Source: CAZDHT01 sp964505325 (GTDB taxonomy: Bacteria > Planctomycetota > PUPC01). Taken from it: a stretch of DNA of 24,299 nucleotides. The first letter of the stretch is position 1. Each line of letters opens with the position of its first letter. Under the pieces are notes generated by a model. It made no database searches. It was not told the DNA's origin and worked only from the letters and a program-made list of their open reading frames with translations. Positions 22,519-24,299 of this stretch are shown in pieces. The translations under genes and the position numbers were made by a program. The stretch is taken from assembly GCA_964505325.1 (NCBI GenBank), contig CAZDHT010000054.1, forward strand, positions 1 to 24,299, written 5' to 3'.

Positions 22519-23610
22519 ATGCCTGATTATGAAGGCCTGAAGAAGCCGTTCCAGCCCAACGGAAAGGGTCTGGTCGACAACATCCTCAGGAAGGGCACGC
22601 CCGACCGCGTCTACAACCTCGAGCTGTTTCACGACGCCGAGGTGAGAGACGCCATCATCGGGCGCTTCGGTCTGGAGGACGGCCTGAATCCCGACGATCC
22701 GGATTTCGGCCGGAAGCGGTTCCTCGCCTTCCATCGCTTTCTCGGGTTCGATTACGTCTACGCCCACAAGGTCGGGCAGGACTGGCCGTTCCACAACGAG
22801 ACCACGGATGACACGGCCGAGCTGACGCGAGGGCGACGGAGCTATCGTGACGAGCACGCCGGCCCGATCACCAACTGGGAAGAATTCGAGAAGTACCCGT
22901 GGCCCGACCCTTACGCCCCCGAGATGACCAGCGAGATGGAGTGGTGGCAGGAGAACGCACCCGACGACATGTGCCTGGTCGCCCGCGGCCTCGGCGCGTT
23001 CTGCGAGTTTCTTACCTGGCTGATGGGATACGAGACGCTGTGCTTTTCGCTGTACGACCGGCGCGACCTCGTCAAGGCGATCTCCGATCGGCTGCACGAG
23101 TACTTCCGCGTCTGCAACCAGCGCATGCTCGAGTTCGACCGCGTCCGAATCCTCTTCCCCAGCGACGACATGGGCTTCAAGAGCGGCACACTCATCTCGC
23201 CGGACGACACGCGCGAGTTCGTCCTGCCCGGCCACAAGATGACCGCACGGATGGCCCACGACGCGGGCCGCGCGTGCATCCTGCACAGTTGCGGGAACCT
23301 CAACGAGATCATCGACGACCTGACCGACGACTGCCAGATAGACGGGAAGCACAGCTTCGAAGACACCATCGAAGACGTACGTCAGCTCAAGCACACCTAC
23401 GGCCGGAAGACCGCGCTGCTCGGCGGGATCGACGTCGATTTCCTCTGCCGCGCCGACGAGCAGGCCATCCGCACCCGCACCCGCGAGACCCTCGACATCT
23501 GCCAGCCCGGCGGCGGCTACTGCCTCGGCACCGGCAACAGCGTCGCCAACTACATTCCCCTCGACAACTACCTGGCGATGGTGGACGAAGGACGACTGTA
23601 CGGCGGGTGA
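22519..23610 (+). CDS. Uroporphyrinogen decarboxylase-like protein (URO-D/MtaA superfamily)
   Basis: A 363-residue TIM-barrel protein of the URO-D superfamily. The N-terminal signature of true HemE enzymes is absent. Instead it carries the zinc-site pattern of the corrinoid methyltransferase branch (MtaA, MtbA, CmuA): HSC in ILHSCGNLNEII and a later cysteine in GGYCLGTGNSVANYIPLDNY. Other landmarks are a DDMGFKSGTLISP block, and LLGGIDVDFL before the C-terminal helix. Members of this branch move methyl groups between a corrinoid protein and a thiol or folate, so a methyltransferase or related demethylase is the best guess; the substrate is unknown. No corrinoid protein gene is adjacent. GAGGGG near 22507 precedes ATG 22519, and the gene has its own promoter and stands alone. 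Confidence 0.8.
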   Translation: MPDYEGLKKPFQPNGKGLVDNILRKGTPDRVYNLELFHDAEVRDAIIGRFGLEDGLNPDDPDFGRKRFLAFHRFLGFDYVYAHKVGQDWPFHNETTDDTAELTRGRRSYRDEHAGPITNWEEFEKYPWPDPYAPEMTSEMEWWQENAPDDMCLVARGLGAFCEFLTWLMGYETLCFSLYDRRDLVKAISDRLHEYFRVCNQRMLEFDRVRILFPSDDMGFKSGTLISPDDTREFVLPGHKMTARMAHDAGRACILHSCGNLNEIIDDLTDDCQIDGKHSFEDTIEDVRQLKHTYGRKTALLGGIDVDFLCRADEQAIRTRTRETLDICQPGGGYCLGTGNSVANYIPLDNYLAMVDEGRLYGG

Positions 23611-23715
23611 GCGCACGGATGCTTGGGGGCCCGCGAGCGCGCGAACGCAACCACGCGGCGGTGTCGGACCGAGCGCGGACAACAAGAGGCGGCATAGTCT
23701 CTGCTCTCTTCCAGC

Positions 23716-23752
23716 TTGACATTTCGGACAGTATATGATAGTAAATAATAGA
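23716..23752 (+). promoter_or_regulatory. Promoter candidate for the moxR gene
   Basis: TTGACA (23716-23721) is a perfect -35. An unusually AT-rich run follows at about 23730-23752 in an otherwise GC-rich region. No hexamer at the exact 17-base spacing is a good -10: TATGAT (23734) is too close and TAAATA (23742) is a little far. The ATG at 23796 follows. Confidence 0.5.
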
Positions 23753-23783
23753 CAAAGAGCGCCCGTGATAACGCGACAGATTC

Positions 23784-23788
23784 GGAGG
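23784..23788 (+). promoter_or_regulatory. Ribosome binding site of the moxR gene
   Basis: GGAGG lies seven bases before ATG 23796, an optimal spacing, and supports the start of this gene, which is cut at its other end. Confidence 0.7.
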
Positions 23789-23795
23789 ACAGAGG

Positions 23796-24299
23796 ATGGA
23801 CGCTGCGACGGATGGCCGCAAGAAGCTCGAATTGCTGCGAAAGAACCTTTCGGGCGTGATCCGGGGAGTGGATGAGTGCATTGACATCGTGACCATCGCG
23901 CTTGTCGCCGGCGGGTCGATCCTGATGGAAGACGTACCCGGCGTGGGCAAGACGACCCTGGCCAAGGCGCTCGCCCGGTCCGTTGATGCGTCATTCCGGC
24001 GGGTGCAGTTCACGCCCGACCTCCTGCCGGCCGACATCCTGGGCTCGTCCATCTACAATCCGGTGGACGGCTCGTTCGTGTTTCGCGAGGGCCCGATATT
24101 CTGCAACGTGCTCCTGGCGGACGAGATCAACCGGGCGTCGCCAAGAACGCAGTCGGCGCTGCTCGAAGCAATGAACGAGATGCAGGCCACCATCGAAGGC
24201 AAACGCTATCCGCTCCCTGCGCCGTTCCTCGTGCTGGCGACGCAGAACCCGGTCGAGTATCACGGCACGTACCCGCTGCCCGAGGCCCAACTCGACCGG
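23796..24299 (+). CDS. MoxR-family AAA+ ATPase, C-terminus cut by window edge
   Basis: The first 168 residues of a MoxR AAA+ ATPase (full proteins are about 310-350 residues). Visible are the N-terminal VIRGVDECIDIVTIAL helix, Walker A VPGVGKTT (47-54), RVQFTPDLLPADILG (69-83), Walker B LLADEINRASPRTQ (106-119, D109 and E110), sensor 1 ATQNP (148-152) and GTYPLPEAQLDR at the edge. MoxR proteins are chaperone-like ATPases that usually lie upstream of genes for DUF58, transglutaminase or von Willebrand A-domain proteins; those would be expected just outside the window. The start at ATG 23796 is backed by a strong GGAGG. Confidence 0.95.
   Translation, partial: MDAATDGRKKLELLRKNLSGVIRGVDECIDIVTIALVAGGSILMEDVPGVGKTTLAKALARSVDASFRRVQFTPDLLPADILGSSIYNPVDGSFVFREGPIFCNVLLADEINRASPRTQSALLEAMNEMQATIEGKRYPLPAPFLVLATQNPVEYHGTYPLPEAQLDR

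Noticed and set aside
19246..23994. A 1582-codon open frame on the minus strand
   Set aside because: It lies opposite the FHA, nadB, URO-D-like and moxR genes, each identified by family motifs. Its translation is low-complexity (R, G, V, L, H, D rich) and has no recognisable domain. Long antisense frames are expected in GC-rich DNA.

Overview
This 24.3 kb window is a GC-rich, gene-dense bacterial chromosome segment with no tRNA or rRNA gene, CRISPR array or insertion sequence that I can see. The gene content points to a diderm bacterium, most likely Planctomycetota or a nearby PVC-type lineage, probably from a metagenome. The clues are a 1357-residue Ser/Thr kinase with one membrane span and a huge extracytoplasmic repeat region, a short PheT, a LolCD-type lipoprotein exporter, an FHA/GAF/HD-GYP-like protein, a uroporphyrinogen-decarboxylase-like protein and a sulfatase-modifying-factor remnant. 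Phylum placement is inference only.

Layout. (a) 1-793, minus: an exported coiled-coil protein running off the left edge, behind a perfect-consensus sigma70 promoter. (b) 1084-3770, plus: two tandem M20 amidohydrolases of the AbgB type. (c) 3778-6008, minus: the classical rpmF-plsX-fabH fatty-acid/phospholipid initiation operon, convergent with (b). (d) 6009-6364: a divergent control region with strong promoters for rpmF and pheT, a 13-bp tandem repeat and a 14-bp perfect palindrome. (e) 6365-8371, plus: pheT lacking the tRNA-binding OB-fold insert. (f) 8595-13465, plus: the giant kinase and a CvpA-family membrane protein. (g) 13466-14258: the only gene-poor stretch, holding a broken formylglycine-generating-enzyme-like lipoprotein fragment on minus and the lysS control region. 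(h) 14259-22380, plus: lysS, lolC/E-like permease, lolD, ilvE, FHA-GAF-HD protein and nadB, the first four essentially contiguous. (i) 22519-23610, plus: a URO-D/MtaA-like protein with its own promoter. (j) 23796-end, plus: the start of a MoxR AAA+ ATPase, cut by the right edge.

Most genes are housekeeping: translation (rpmF, pheT, lysS), lipid synthesis (plsX, fabH), lipoprotein sorting (lolC, lolD), and branched-chain amino acid and NAD synthesis (ilvE, nadB). The signalling genes (kinase, FHA-GAF-HD protein) are the accessory layer; an FHA domain reads phosphothreonine, so the two could be linked, but nothing here proves it. I do not see an obviously new multi-gene system. The strongest oddities are domain-level: the PheT deletion, a roughly 145-residue insertion in the LolC-like permease, a GYP-to-GGP change in the HD protein, a repeat expansion at the LysRS C-terminus, and the structured rpmF/pheT divergent region.
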